From Salvia splendens (Eukaryota > Streptophyta > Magnoliopsida > Lamiales > Lamiaceae): 64,000 bases of DNA. Position 1 is the first letter of the stretch. Each line of letters begins with the position of its first letter. The DNA lies in contig NC_056039.1 of NCBI RefSeq assembly GCF_004379255.2, positions 23,883,883 to 23,947,882 on the forward strand. Direction: 5' to 3'. The notes below the pieces were generated by a model, which made no database searches, was not told where the DNA came from, and worked only from the letters and a program-made list of their open reading frames with translations. Of this stretch, positions 48,172 through 61,130 are shown piece after piece. The position numbers and the translations under genes were made by a program.

Positions 48172-49350
48172 TGCAGTAAGTGGCGGGACTTGGAAAGAGG
48201 CGAAAACGCGATTAGAATGCGGATCAAGTTATATGGAATGATAACCGAACCGGTTGGATCAGTTAGCAAATTATCGTTGCCACTTAATCACTGCAGTCTT
48301 GCTCTCGCTCTTTCTTCCTTGCCAAAGTAATTTATAAACTCCCAATTTTGCACAACATTAACAGTAAAGCGGCAAGTTCGGGGTCGATCCCACAGAGAAG
48401 TTGGTGTGTCGAGTTTGTGAGTAGTGAACAGGGGGGTTGGCTGCTGCCACGCTTTAACTTGAGAGTTTTTAACTATTGTCTTTACTCTAGGCAGAATTTA
48501 AATAGCTAGCTTGATCAATGGAACTTTAACTACTGCTCAAGTGAATTGCAGTTAACAGCAGAAAAGTAAATGCGATAATGTAAACGAAAATAACTTTGAT
48601 TAAACTAAAAACTGAGTACAGCGTGAAATTTAAACTAAGCTAACACTTCGGAAGCTAAGAAAGCGGTAAGAACTGAGATGAATCTCAGCGGGAAACTTAA
48701 GATAACGCTAACAGAAATGAGTATTCTGCAGCGCTCCCTTCGGTCGCCCTTTTAACTAAGCTATCTAAGCTAAGCTAGAGAGCTGAACTAAACTAAGCTA
48801 GAGAGTTGAACTACGCTAGATAACTAAGCTAAGCTAAACTAGACGGAAAGTAAAGTGTTTTTTTGTGATGGCACACCCTCTATTTATAAGCTCGATTCGG
48901 CCTCCAGCTGGATAACGATCTTGACAGGGAATATTCGCTCATGCTGAGAATGAGCGACTCATTGATTGCTACGTGTCCTTCCTTCTAGAACGAACATGCT
49001 TTTAAGTAACAGATTCCTGACTCAGCTTCGTCCTTGCCTCTCATAAGCTAGCACGTGTCCCCTTCTAGAACGTCGTCCTTGATAACAGAATGGTGTGCCA
49101 TATCCAGCTCATTTCCTCACGTGTTCTTCTTCTAGAAGACAGCGGTCCCCGCCTAACTGCTTGATCACTCCCCCTTGATCAACTCCCCCGATTTTTAGCC
49201 TTTTATCGCCTTTTGTACTTGCTTAATCAGTTCGGCCTTGCTGCCTTGGTCAAGTGGCATTTCTGCACATTTAACACTTGTTTTGCACGATAAACCGATC
49301 AAGTAGCATACATTTTACCCTTAAACCGATGCATGAAATGAGCCTTATCA
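48172..49350 (-). repeat. 3' LTR of Athila element A
   Basis: On the minus strand it starts TGATAAGGCT at 49350 and ends at about 48172 (CTGCA). It contains a TATA-like TTATAAATAG near 48890. It also has the phrase CTCTGTGGGATCGACCCC, which is shared with LTRs B and C as CTCTGTGGGATTCGACCCC. It lies in an exon of the Ulp1 gene. The partner 5' LTR is lost, so the insertion duplication cannot be checked. Confidence 0.75.
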
Positions 49351-51032
49351 AACTGCTCACACTTAAAACATACTTGTCCTCAAGTAAAAGGAAAAAAAAA
49401 GAAAAAGATAAGGCAAATTTCAGGCATGGTTTACTTATTTCACAAGTAAAAGAAAAACGAAAAGAGAAACGAGACCTTAAGATAAAAACACGTATTCACA
49501 TGCATGCGTTAGACTGGATAATTTTCTGACAATCATACCCGAGGTCGAGGTTAATCCATTTGCCAGTAGCTTGTGTTCCTTCTCTTTTGCTTTTGCTTGA
49601 TCAAGGTGTCAGCTTGTCAAGATTGCTCAATTTAAAAACCACTGTTGGATTCACTCAGTCACTCATTTCTCACCAGAGATGTTAGGACTGTTCACTCGGT
49701 GTTGCCATAAATTTAATACTTTGAATCGAACTGCACAAGATAATTCCTTAAGGTCTTTGTTTTGGGTTGTAACGTGGCTCAAGGGTATTAGCTTATTAGG
49801 GTAGGGTCCTAGGGGTTCTAAGTTCAAATATAAAATTTTAAAGAAAAATCACATGAGTCGAAAAGCTAAAGATTTGACTCAACTCACTGGATCAGAATTG
49901 GGATATTTATTTCTTCCTCTTCTTGATGCTCCTTTTCGATCAAATTTCGACTTTTAGCCTTATAACTTTTGGCTTATTTGTTTACTTTTGATTTTCTGGG
50001 TTAGGTTACAACTATTTCCTGCCTTTTCTTTTTCTCAAACCTTTTCATCATTTTTTATATGATCAACCCGATTGTCTAACTTGATCAACCCCGCTACCCT
50101 TTATTTCGATCATTCTATTGTTATCCCCTTTTGTTTCTCTTGACAAGCTTCATCTCTCCGACCCTCTTTTCTCATGTGATATGAGCTTGTATTTGGTCTT
50201 AAGGCTTCAAAGAATGGGTAAGGGTGTTTGGGCTCAAAGTGGTTAACTAAGGGGTGCCTTGATTAGTGGGGTGGGTTTGTGGAACGAAGGAAAAGAAACG
50301 GCTCAAGTGGTTAAGTCCTAATGCCTTTAGTCCTTACTACTTGTGCAATCTTCATCTCAATACTAAAAGTCAGCCTCTCGTAAAAATATCTTTTGTAAAA
50401 ATAGTAGAAAGTGTTCTACTTTTGGCTTATAACTCACATATATAGAGGTTTCACAGTTGGTTTAGAAATTGAGCGTTTCCATCATACTTGCGTCGTTCAA
50501 ATTGATCAAGTTTTTGCAATCAAGTTTTTACATGCTAGCATACTTAATCCCTTTTCTAACTCTTCCAAAAGGTAATCAAGTCTTCCATTTATCCAATTTC
50601 ATGCATATTGCCTATTTTATTACTAACTGGAATTTGTTATTTTTGAAAAATTTTAGCATGTATGATTCTACTGTAACTAACCCGTCCCCCCTCCCCACTG
50701 CATATGAACTCGTCCTCGAGGGGCTGGATGCAGTAGAAAAAAAAGGGTTAGGCACAGGCATCGGCACAACAAACAAGGAAAACTTCTCACACTTAGACCA
50801 GACACTGGGCTAAGTGTGAGACAGTGCCAGCGATCAAAACACGCTAACAAATATATAAACAACAACACAAGACAATAAAGCAGGCAACAACAATAGTAGC
50901 AAGAACGAGCATGCATGCTTCTCACACTTAGACCCAAAACAGGTCTAAGTGTGAAACAAGCATTTACAAACCAACAAGAAAATTAAATTGTTTGAAGCAA
51001 AATGAACTGAGATTGGGGGGGGGGGGTTGTAC
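49351..51032 (-). other. Athila A 3' noncoding region with hairpins
   Basis: This separates the env-like ORF remnant from the 3' LTR. It shares scattered blocks with 53641-55449 (CTGCTCACACTTA, TCACTCAGTCACTCAT, TTAGGACTGTTC). Two hairpins with CTCACACTTAG/CTAAGTGTGAG stems lie at 50786-50820 and 50921-50955. A run of 12 G bases lies at 51015-51026. I see no gene. Confidence 0.65.
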
Positions 51033-51344
51033 TTAGGGTTTCCTGTGAGGCTGACTTGGGGATGCTGAAAGTGGCCTGGAGGATGTTTGGCACCGAGGTG
51101 GAGGAGAGCTTTCAGAGGGAGGTGGTGGTTGCATAGTGAGGGTCAGCTGGCGAACAGCCTGCAGAATCCTGGATTGAGCGACCAGTTGGGCGTCTGAATT
51201 TGCCACTAGCTGCGTCAGCATTTGCTCTATGCGGAGCCTCCACTCATTGTTAGCACGTGTAGCCTCCTCTGGCTCTGGTATAGTTGTTAGCTCCAACCTC
51301 TGCCTTGGCTGCCTGTCGGGGCACGCCGGCCGATCCGTCGTCAT
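51033..51344 (-). pseudogene. Athila A env-like ORF remnant
   Basis: A 103-residue minus-strand frame begins MTTDRPACPDRQPRQ. Its middle could form a short coiled coil (NNEWRLRIEQMLTQLVANSD), and its C-terminus is Pro/Ser-rich. Its position, between integrase and the 3' noncoding region, matches the C-terminal part of the much longer ORF in element B. Most of the ORF is deleted. The 480 bp from 51345 to 51826 hold no recognised gene. Confidence 0.5.
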
Positions 51345-51826
51345 CCTCCTTTATCGCGTCTGTTGGGATTCTGTACTGTTGAGATCCTTGCGGCTCTTCG
51401 CTTACAGACGCGCCTTTTCAGAGTGCCAGCTGGCTTAGCTTCTCTGATACGTTTCGTCCCTCTCTCCAAGGTATCCTTCCACTGTGACGGTTGGCACTTC
51501 CTGACACTTCAGTGACTGTGTACATCCTTTCATCACCTGCCCTGCTCAACTCAATCACTGTACCATCAATTAAATTCGAATTGTTCTGACCAAGTGGAGA
51601 ATTAGTTTTTGATAAAAATCAATTGGCTCCACTTGATCAGTTTCATTCCTTTCTTCCGACTTTTAATTAATAAAATAAAACTAACATACTAAAGACTATT
51701 TGCACTAACTACTAAGGACTTGACCGGGTTCCCCTAGGATGTCACTTGATCAGTTTAATTGATTAAGTCTTTGTCGCTTGATCAAGCAGACTTCCCACGA
51801 GCGCCCAGTCAACCCTTTTTACCTGT

Positions 51827-52154
51827 CTACTGGAGAGAGTTAGGCATTAGTAGTGGAATGTCGTCCACTACAAATGCCTCCATTCCTTCTCTGTATGGTT
51901 TAACCCTATGTCCATTCACCATGAAAGAAGGTGAATCAGGATCGCTTCCTTGAAGTTCGATTGCTCCATTCGCTCGGATAGCGATAATGGTATAAGGACC
52001 TATCCACCTAGATCTGAGCTTTCCTGGCATCAATTTCAGCCTGCACTGAAACAGCAAAACTTTCTGGCCTACCTTTAGTTGCTTCTTGCGAAGGTTCTTA
52101 TCATGCCACATTTTCGTCTTTTCTTTGTACCACATGGCAGAGTCATAAGCGTTG
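51827..52154 (-). pseudogene. Athila A integrase C-terminal fragment
   Basis: The frame reads AYDSAMWYKEKTKMWHDKN, KVGQKVLLFQCRLKLMPGKL and SRWIGPYTIIAIRANGAIEL, the usual Athila integrase tail. It aligns to FDSAMWYKERTKLWHDRN in element B. Upstream coding is replaced abruptly at 52155 by the LTR of element B, so B inserted here. Confidence 0.85.
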
Positions 52155-53640
52155 AAAGAGCATGGTTTGGGTAGGTGTCGCTCAAGCAAGGATCTATCCT
52201 ACTGATCAGTATAAGAATCCCCGCTAGCCTAGAACCTGCTTTCAAAGAATCCTCAACCCTCTTCTACTGGGTAGTATAGTGAAGGTAGGGGTCGAATCCC
52301 ACAGAGATGGTGACGGTTGGACAAATTACGGTGATATTTTGGATGGTTTGGTTAGCTACCACGCTTGGGTTGAGTCTCTACCTAGACGGGAAATCAAGAT
52401 GGTGTCCTACTGACTAGGAATGGTGAATGGTGGTCGACATGTAGTGGTGTACGTGGAATTATGGTGGATGCGGTGTAACAGAAAATATGCGGAAAGTACT
52501 AGGTTTCTATAAAAGGCTAAACAGAAAAGCAGAGAATAAGTGGTAGTTGTGGTGACTAGGCTGACAGATCTGCAGGGTGTACTAAAGGTGAAGAACAAAA
52601 AGCAAAAAGCGTCAAAAAAGCAAAGTGGTCCCAAACTTGGATATGGACATCATCTTCTTCAACAAACACAAACTAAAATCAGAAAACAAACCAGGTTCAG
52701 CACCATGAAAACACAGATTAATAACTCACGAACACAGATCTACAATCAAAAATTCCAAATCGAAAATCAAACATCAAAACTGAAATCCTTCCTACTGATC
52801 AGCATGGAAGAAAACAGGAAACACATAACTGCACCTTGCATGAAACAAACCTCTATGAAATAAAAGTAAACAGATTATGCTAACTCGAAGAAATAAACTA
52901 CTAACTGGAAACACACGATTCGATACTCAAAACGACCAGAAACTCTAGATCTAAGCTAACTAGGCAGAAGGGAAAGAGATCGGCGAAGTAAACTGAACAG
53001 AAAACAACTTCATAGCATAAAACATGTTTGGATCTTCAAACAAAGTACTTCTAGGCGGTGAAATTCAAAAGCAAACAAAGATCCAGCGTAAGGAAAAACA
53101 AGCAATTTAACTACGAAAGCGAAATAATAGTGTTTTGCCACGCCGGGCGATGAAACTTCTAACTACGATCTTTATGTCTGGATGAGAACGTCTGGAACTC
53201 TGGGAACTTCTTAATCTTCAAGTGACCATGGCAGTGGCGAGGAACGAGACTCTGGACTGGGCTGAAGGACTGAACTACCGAGAGAATTCTACCTAAGAGT
53301 GATGATGATGAAAAATAGATGTCTCTTCTCTCTCCAAGTGGCTTCCTTTTATAGGGAGGCTTACCCTTGATTTTAGGGTAAAACCTTGCGGTGAGATGAC
53401 TTCTTTGCCCTTAATTGTGATTGATCAGTCCCAGCTATCATTCTTCTCCATCTTGAGCCATTTTCGCATGTATACTGGTCAGTACGTAATCGTCCTGACG
53501 CCCTTTTTACCTGAAGTATCTGAAGCTTTGCCTACTGGCTAGAACACTCAACCTGCACGCTTAAGCAACTTGTTTTGCAGATAAAGTTCAAATATGCACA
53601 TCATACTGACCAGTAACCAAGGCCTAGAATACGACTTATC
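52155..53640 (-). repeat. 3' LTR of Athila element B
   Basis: On the minus strand it starts TGATAAGTCG at 53640 and ends GCTCTTTCA at 52155, 1486 bp. A TATA-like CTATAAAAGG lies at about 53346-53355. It shares the CTACCCAGTAGAAGAGGGTT and GATCAGTAGGATA phrases with LTR C. The target is the integrase gene of element A. Confidence 0.85.
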
Positions 53641-55449
53641 AAACTGCTCACACTTACCACATGCTTGTCCTCAAGCGTGAAGAACAAACAAAAAAAAAGA
53701 AATAAGTCGAATTCTAGCCTGGTTACTCCCCTGACCGACTCTACCTAAACTAGACTCTATACTATGACGCAAAGAAAAACACTTGAACAAACATAGAAAA
53801 AAAAACACACAAACAAACATAAAAAGACTAAAACACAAAGATCGGGCTATATTTTCAACCATCCCTCCCCTCGGGATCAGGTGCAATCCGGCCTTAGACA
53901 GCCTTGAACTTCTGCCGCCCCCCTTTTCTTTCCCAGTCAGTACATCCGCTTGTCAAGATCGCCCACACTCTCGGCCGAACACTAGGTTCACTCAGTCACT
54001 CATACCTCACCAGGAGTATTAGGACTGTTCTCTCTAATTGCTGGACCACAAAATGCTTCGGACTTAGATCTCATGTGCAGCGACTGAAGGACTTAAAAGC
54101 TTGTAAATGGGCTATTGGCTTGTAATGTTTTGGGGTGGATGTTCCTAAGGCTCTAGGTTCAAAATTTCTGCTTTATTGAGGTGGGGGAACTGTGTGCATT
54201 TGGGCTCTTGGTTGTTGTTTCTCTTGGCTGGCGCTTCTGGCTATGATCTCCAACTGGTCAGTAGCTTCTTGTGGCTTAACCACCCTTATTTCTTCTTCAA
54301 TTTTTTTTTGTGGCCGAGTTTTTTTTCTTCTAACCATTTTCTTCATATTCTTTCTTCTTCTCTTTTTTTTCCCGTGGCTTCGCCACCCTTATACCTTCTT
54401 TTTGGGCCTGGGATGACTCCCTGGCCGATTTTCTTCCAAACTTTCTTGTCCAGCTGGATTCTGCTTTCTTGTACACCCTTTTAGCCAGTAAGCTTCATTC
54501 GCTTCATGCCTTGCACACACACAGTCTCAGTGGCTAGGGGTATTTATCTGGGTATAAAGAGTTAGAAAAGAGGTTCTAAAGGTGGTTTTTTTTTTTTGGG
54601 GGGGGGATTCCTACTGCCTTCAGTGTTGCTACACGCAGTCACTTTACCCTAGGCAATTTGTGGCAGCCGCTCTTTTCTTTTCTAAACATGTGGAAAGTGG
54701 TTCCACTTAAAGCTTATAACTCACATTTTAAGAGGGCTTTCGTGTTTGGCTCTAAGTACGGGCTTTTCTCTCATACTCACATCATCTATCCTGGCTAGGA
54801 GGTACTAAGGGGGGTGGTTTCTGTTTTCCAGCATGTCTTATTTCCCTCAATTCCCCTCACCGTCAGCTCAAGACAGTTGAGTTTTAAGCCCAATCAACAC
54901 ATAAAATAAAAAAAAACTATACCTAACAAGACACTAACACAAGCACAAACACAGACCACACATATACACATTCATCATACTGGTCATTGCGTCCCCCCTC
55001 CCACTTCACAAGTGTCTGCCCTCAGATAGGGCTGTGAAGTGGAAAAGGTAATGGCCAGTATGATGGACACATAGACAAACAGACAAAAACAACATACTAA
55101 AACTTCTCACACTTAGACTATGAAATGGGCTAAGTGGGAGAGTTTGAAAACCTAAACAAAAACCAACAAACAAAACACACATATATACAAAACTCCTCAC
55201 ACTTAGGCCATGCAATGGGCTAAGTGTGAGCCAACATGCTTACGAAAAAGAAAACAGAAAACACAAACACATGCGCCAAAAAGACAAACCCTTAACTTCT
55301 CACACTTAGACTATAAAATAGGCTAAGCGTTATGAATGGGGTTTGCGCACAAACAAAAATTATACTACCTAAAAGCACAGAAAATAATAAAAATACGAAA
55401 AACTAAAGAGAAAGAAAAGAAAAAACTAACTTGTGGTCGGGGGTGTGGT
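53641..55449 (-). other. Athila B 3' noncoding region with hairpins
   Basis: No gene was recognised. Hairpins with CTCACACTTAG left arms lie at 55106-55140, 55196-55230 and, degraded, 55299-55333. A T11G9-type run lies near 54582-54606. Open frames around 54180-54480 reflect T-rich composition. Confidence 0.65.
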
Positions 55450-58186
55450 CTATTTGTGTCGCCTGCTCCTTCGTGGGGCAGGTGGTGCAGGAGATTGTTC
55501 CTTCTCGGTCCCAGCTTGCTCCTCATCTACGTCCGCCGGCTCCCTGGCCTCTCCTCTCTCTGCCTCGGGTTCTACTGGTACACTTGGTCCGGGATGCTGG
55601 GCTTCATGGCCCCTGTCTCCTGTAGCTTCTTCCTTCCTCTGGCTGGTTACTTCCTCCAATATCTCATAGATCACAGATGCCATCCTGTTCATCTCAGTTA
55701 TCAACCGCTGGTTCTCCTCTCCAAGCCTGGTAACAATCGTCTCCAAAGCTTCTTGCTTCTGACTCTGCCTCGTCTGTCCTACAGACTCCTTCAGGATCCC
55801 TTCCATTACTGATGCTAACCGTGTCATTTCTGATCTCATCTGTCTGTTTTCCTCCGCTATCTCATCCACAGCCTTCTCTATCCTTTCTTAACGCTGCTCT
55901 TGTGTTGATTCCTCCCTGGCTGCTGCTGATCTCCCAGTCGGTATAGCTTCTTCTCCCATTACGTAGAATTGGGGTGCGCCCTGCCTCATGTAAACGGTGT
56001 TCGTTCGGACGAACAAAGGTGTTTCAAAAAGACCAGGAGAATCCACCATGATCTGGTCAGATAAGTCTTCGGCCTCCGTGATGATGATGTTGTTTCTGAC
56101 GAACACTCCCAAGACATGGCAGAGAGTGAGGTCCCTCGCTGGGTGGGTGGCAATTAGACGGCATTGGTAGGCGGTCCAAAAACCCAGATGCAACTTCCTT
56201 CCCTGCTTGGCGCACCAGAGAAGATATAACTCCGTCATTGATGTCCTAACAGCGGAGTTCGACTGCCCCAATAAATTGAAATCCAGGTAAAGCTATAGAA
56301 GACGCAGAATTGGGTTGTTGAAATGAACGGAGCGGGAAATAGTGGATTGGAATTGCCCTGCATCAGGGTGAGTAAGTTCCTCCCAGGCTTCCTGGGGCTC
56401 AAATTCCACATGCCTGCGGGGAATTCCCCGCTCCCTACTTCTCCACTCAGGCCCTATGGCCTCCTCTAAACTGCACATTCCCAGGCGCACGGTCCACTCA
56501 ATCAAGCTCATCCGTATCTCTCCGCCAAACAGCCTAAAACTGATACATTCCTCAACTAGATCAGTGGTGGCCTTAAACCTAAAGGTCGTGAAAAACTCCT
56601 TCGCTAATCTAACCGGGACACTCGGATCCCCATTCTCCAACAACCATTCTAATCCTAACGCGTGCAAATAAGATAGAAACTGCTCGCGGGCACCTAACTC
56701 ATCTAAAGAAGGAATGTGAAGTACCTTTCCGCTGTTCACCTGCTTACTCCCTTCATCCTTGCTATCGAAAGCTTTCTGTAGCTCCTTCGAGTCGAAAAGC
56801 TTCATCTCCTCCACCAGATCATCAGTAAGGTCCACTGTCCAGCGCCGGTACTTCAGTCTCTCTACCGGTGGGTGGACTAACTCTCGATGATCATTCTGAA
56901 GATGTTGTTCTGCGTACTCCTCATCCTCCAAAGAGATATCGCTGTCGGAGGCTAATTTCTCGCTGGCAGCGTATTCGCTATCACTTCGCTCCCTCCGGTG
57001 TTCCTGGACTTGCTGAACTGACTCAGTAATGACTATGCCAGTGTTTACTGTACGTGGCTTCTTGTTGCTGGGCTTCTTCTTCATAGGGGCCTTTCCCTTT
57101 CTTTTTCTCTCTTCACGGTATCTAACTTCCTCTCCGTCATCTTTGTCTTTCTCTTCTTCGGGTTCCTTCTCAGCTTGTGTTGAAAGTGGATCCTGGATAG
57201 TAGGACTGGTCTCCTTGTGGCCTACTGACCTGGATGCGAGGTCCAGACCCTCAGCCATCCCGTCAGCCTCTTCACCTTGGCCACTTAGTGTTGGAGATGC
57301 CGCTTTGGTTTCCATTGCAGGTTTTGTGGGAGTGGTCCTTTTTTCTTCACTCAAGATCTCCACGGGGATCTACCTCTGTGTTCGGCTTCGCCTTACTAGC
57401 TGCCCATTTGCCCAGGCATCGCTGCGATACCCTTTGCGGCTTTGGTTTTATCACGGGTGGTGCTACTTGTTCAGATTCCTCTAAACTCTCTGCCGTCTCC
57501 TTCTGAGCAGTATGCTCCTCAACTGCCCCTTTTTCTTGCTGGGGAGTTTCTGACTTGTCTTCCACCATTCCTCCTGCTACCCCGGATTTGAGGTCCGGTC
57601 CCTCAACCATCCTGGCAGCGTCTTCTTCCTGCCGATATACCCCTTCCAGAATCGCTTGAAATTCTTCATCCGTCATAAGGCCCTGCTTCCTGGCCGTCTC
57701 ATTTCGATCTATGGTCTCTCTTGCTACTCCTTGAGGAACCGGCTCTGCTATCGGTGTCTTCTCTGTCTCACCGCTCCCTTCTTTGTCTCCCTGTTCCTGA
57801 CTCGTCCTGGCCTCACGCTCCTCAGGGTTAGAGTCGTAATGGGCAGCGACAGCGTCAAGTTCCGCCGAATTGGGTACTGAGGTTTCCGATGGTGCGGTCG
57901 CCGAGGGAGTTCCCTCCTCTGAATGTACTGCTGTATGGCTGACCGGCGCAGGCGGAATTTCACTGGGTGCGGTTCCTACGCCCCCCATTTGGCCGAAACT
58001 GGTCAGCGCCGTCGTCCAGTCCCTTGTCGGGTCTTGTTGGCGAAGAAATGCCATCATGGCATCCATGGAAATCATGGGTGGCGGCTGAGCGGTCGGTGCC
58101 GGTGGTGGTGGATTTGGCTGTGGTTGTGCCTCCGGGGTTTCTTTGCGGCGAGAGTTGATTTTCTTGGCGAACGCTTTCTTCCCCAT
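55450..58186 (-). pseudogene. Athila env-like/ORF-1-type protein of element B
   Basis: The minus-strand frame starts MGKKAFAKKINSRRKE at 58186. It is Pro-, Ser- and Glu-rich, and shifts frame near 57355. It continues through a basic patch (KKKPSNKKPRTVNTG) and an acidic stretch. A folded block follows (YRRWTVDLTDDLVEEMKLFD, FLSYLHALGLEWLLENG, SLIEWTVRLGMCSLEEA), typical of the Athila ORF-1 family. A TAG at 56293-56295 and a TAA at 55888-55890 interrupt it; the frame stays open across both. The end (55869-55450) is a predicted coiled coil (EENRQ repeats). The total is about 900 residues. Plant Athila elements carry such an env-position ORF of unproven role. I saw no clear transmembrane segment. 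Confidence 0.8.
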
Positions 58187-58804
58187 GATCGGAAATTTAC
58201 GATTTGGTGGTGGAAAGTAGGGTTTGAACTGGTGGAAATGGGAAAGAAACTTTTTGGGAGAGAAAGTGTAAATGAGGGTTTGTGAGGGAAAAGGGTTGGG
58301 ACGGTGAGTTTAATTTGGATGAGAGAGAGCAGTTGTAGGTGGTTGTAACCGGTTATCAGGGGTTGCCGGTCGCGACGCTTCAGATGGGAGGCGGTTGAGA
58401 TTGCTGGCCTCTGATTGGTCAGCGTGTCCCTTCTCTCTGCTCACGCGCCACTCCCAGCCGCTGCCACCCTGCAAAAGCTGCACCAACTTTAATTCAAATT
58501 TTCGTCCTCTCCATAATCTCCCCTATACTTACCTAATAAGGAAAATAAATCAAATGGGCCCTTAAATAAAATCTGAAATAGCACCAGATAGGCAATTTTT
58601 TTCAATACGTATTCCAAATTAAAATTAAGGCCCGAATTTTTTTTTTTTGGATTTTTTAGAAATTATCTTGCAAGCAGAGATTAACTACGTATTTACAATA
58701 TTTACATCTTCCTTAGGCAATTTGGAATTCTACTTGGCCAGTATATGCAAACTATTTTCAAAAAGAAACTAGCCACGTGGAACTCCAAATTCCTATCTTA
58801 CTGA
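58187..58804 (-). other. Spacer between Athila B integrase and env-like ORF
   Basis: No coding sequence was recognised. The part next to the ORF start is pyrimidine-rich on the minus strand, which could host a splice acceptor for a subgenomic message, but none was defined. Confidence 0.45.
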
Positions 58805-61129
58805 TCAGTAGACAACCGTAGTAAGTGGTTGCAGTGGAATTTCATCCACTACACCCACCTCACTATTCTCCCTAAATATTTTTAGCATATGTCCGTTTAC
58901 TATGAAAGGTTCAGAGTTAGGAAAACTCCCTGAAATTTCCACTGCTCCATTGGAACGGAGTGAGGTGATGACATAAGGCCCTGTCCATTTCGACTTGAGC
59001 TTCCCAGGCATGAGCTTCAGCCTCGACTGGAAGAGTAGTACCTTCTGCCCAACATGGAGATCCTTGGTCCTCAGATTCCGGTCGTGCCACAATTTGGTTC
59101 GCTCCTTGTACCACATAGCTGAATCAAACGACTCCAATCTAAGTTCCTCAAGCTCCTGCAGCTGCAGCTTCCTTTCCTCTTCACAGGCTGTAGCATCCAT
59201 ATTCACTTTCTATACTGCCCAGTATGCCCGGTGTTCAATTCCAACCAGTAAATGGCACATCTTCCCAAAAACAATCCGGTATGGGGACATTCCTATGGGG
59301 GTCTTGTAGGCTGTACGATATGCCCATAGAACATCCTCTACCCTTGCACTCCAATCCTATGGGGACATTCCTATGGGGGTCTTCTCCAAGATCTTCTTTA
59401 TCTCGCGGTTAGAAATCTCCGCTTGACCGTTAGCTTGCGGATGGTAGGGGCTTGATAGTCTGTGGTGTACGCCGTATTTTTTCATTAATGCTTCAATTGT
59501 GCGATTACAGAAATGTGTACCTTGGTCCGATATGATCGCTCTTGGTACTCCGAACCGGCTGAAGATATGACTCTTTAGGAACTTGGCCACCTCCCTTGCT
59601 TCACACGTGCTTGTGGCCTTGGCCACCACCCATTTGGAGACGTAATCCACTGCAACTAAAATGTACAAATTGCCATAGGACGAAGGAAACGGACCCATGA
59701 AATCCATTCCCCATATGTCGAACAACTCACAAACAATGACGGGTACTTGCGGCATTTCATCCTGGGCAGATATTCCTCCGGTCAGTTGACAGCGCTCACA
59801 AGTTCTGCAGAACTCGTACGCATCCTTGTTGAGCGTTGGCCAATAAAAGCCGCTGTCCAGAATCTTCCTTGCCGTCTTCTTAGGACCGAAATGTCCTCCA
59901 CATGCCAAAGAGTGGCAATGTGTCACAACGTCCCTTTGCTCCCAGTCAGGAACGCACCTCCTTATCACTTGATCGGATCCTACTCTCCACAGATATGGGT
60001 CTTCCCAAAAGTAGTATTTTGCCTCACTCCTGATTTTAATTCTCTGGGCCTTGGTAATACTCGGCACCTCTGGAAGTTCTCCAGTCACTAGGTAGTTGGC
60101 CAGGTCTGCATACCACGGCTCTTGCCCTACCTTTTCTTTTCCTTTTTCAGTATCGTACTGGCCAGTAAGCTTCATCACTTCTTCCCAGTCAATCTTCCTG
60201 GCCTCAAAATTTACCTCACATAAATGCTCTTCTGGAAACTTGTCGTACACTTCTTCGCTGTTTCCCTCTTGCACTATTCTACTTAAATGGTCCGCCACCT
60301 TGTTCTCGACTCCCTTCTTATCTTCCACGTCCCAATTGAATTCTTGTAACAAAAGGACCCATCGGATCAAGCGGGGTTTGGATTCCTTCTTGTCAATCAG
60401 ATACTTAATCGCTGCATGGTCAGTATAAACGATGACCTTGGATCCCAACAAGTATGGCCGGAACTTCTCGAAAGAATACACCACTGCCAGCATCTCTTTC
60501 TCAGTGGTATCATAATTCCGCTGGGCTTGATTCAGAGTCTTAGATGCATAAAAAATTACGTACCTCTTCCCATCGATCTTCTGTCCCAGTACGGCTCCCA
60601 CTGCATAATCGATGGCGTCGCACATCACTTCGAAAGGATAGTCCCAGTCAGGAGCCCATATGATAGGTGCGGATATCAGGTTTTCCTTGAGAAGGTTAAA
60701 CGCAACCTTGCATTGCTCATCAAAAACAAACTCTACTTCATGCTGAAGGAGTCGGGTAAGGGGTTGGGCAATCTTGGAGAAATCCTTGATAAATCTTCGA
60801 TAAAATTCGGCGTGCCCCAGAAAACCCCTCATCCCCTTCTGATCAGTAGGGAACGGTAATTTGGATATAACATCCACCTTAGCTCGATCCACCTGGATTC
60901 CCTTCTCTGAAACCACGTGTCCCAGAACAAACCCTTCGGTGACCATAAAATGACACTTCTCAAAATTCAACACCAGACTTTTTGCTTGACACCTTTCTAG
61001 AACTATATCCAAATGATGAAGGCAAGAATCGAAAGAATCTCCGTAGACCGTGAAGTCATCCATGAATATCTCTATGCAGTCTTCAATCAAATCGGAAAAT
61101 ATGCTCATCATACATCGTTGAAACGTGCC
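58805..61129 (-). pseudogene. Athila B pol: partial RT, RNase H, integrase
   Basis: The frame begins within the RT at [13 protein letters not shown]; upstream RT, protease and gag are missing at the junction with element C. The active site is FMDDFTVYG. RNase H shows [13 protein letters not shown] and [10 protein letters not shown]. The integrase has an HHCC finger ([12 protein letters not shown] through CRTCERC) and the core [15 protein letters not shown] and GQAEISN, with all three acidic residues kept. A TAG at 59357-59359 lies in a short patch copied from 73 bp away. A second TAG at 59207-59209 likely replaced CAG. The tail FDSAMWYKERTKLWHDRN ends the gene. Confidence 0.93.
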
Positions 61130-61130
61130 A

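Noticed and set aside
54176..54484. A 102-codon hydrophobic frame rich in Phe and Leu, like a membrane protein
   Set aside because: It is on the strand opposite to the Athila element, in T-rich noncoding sequence; the hydrophobicity is a by-product of TTT and CTT codons.
57029..58285. Plus-strand frames of 70-151 codons opposite the Athila env-like ORF
   Set aside because: They are antisense shadows of the minus-strand protein, which has coherent composition and family similarity.
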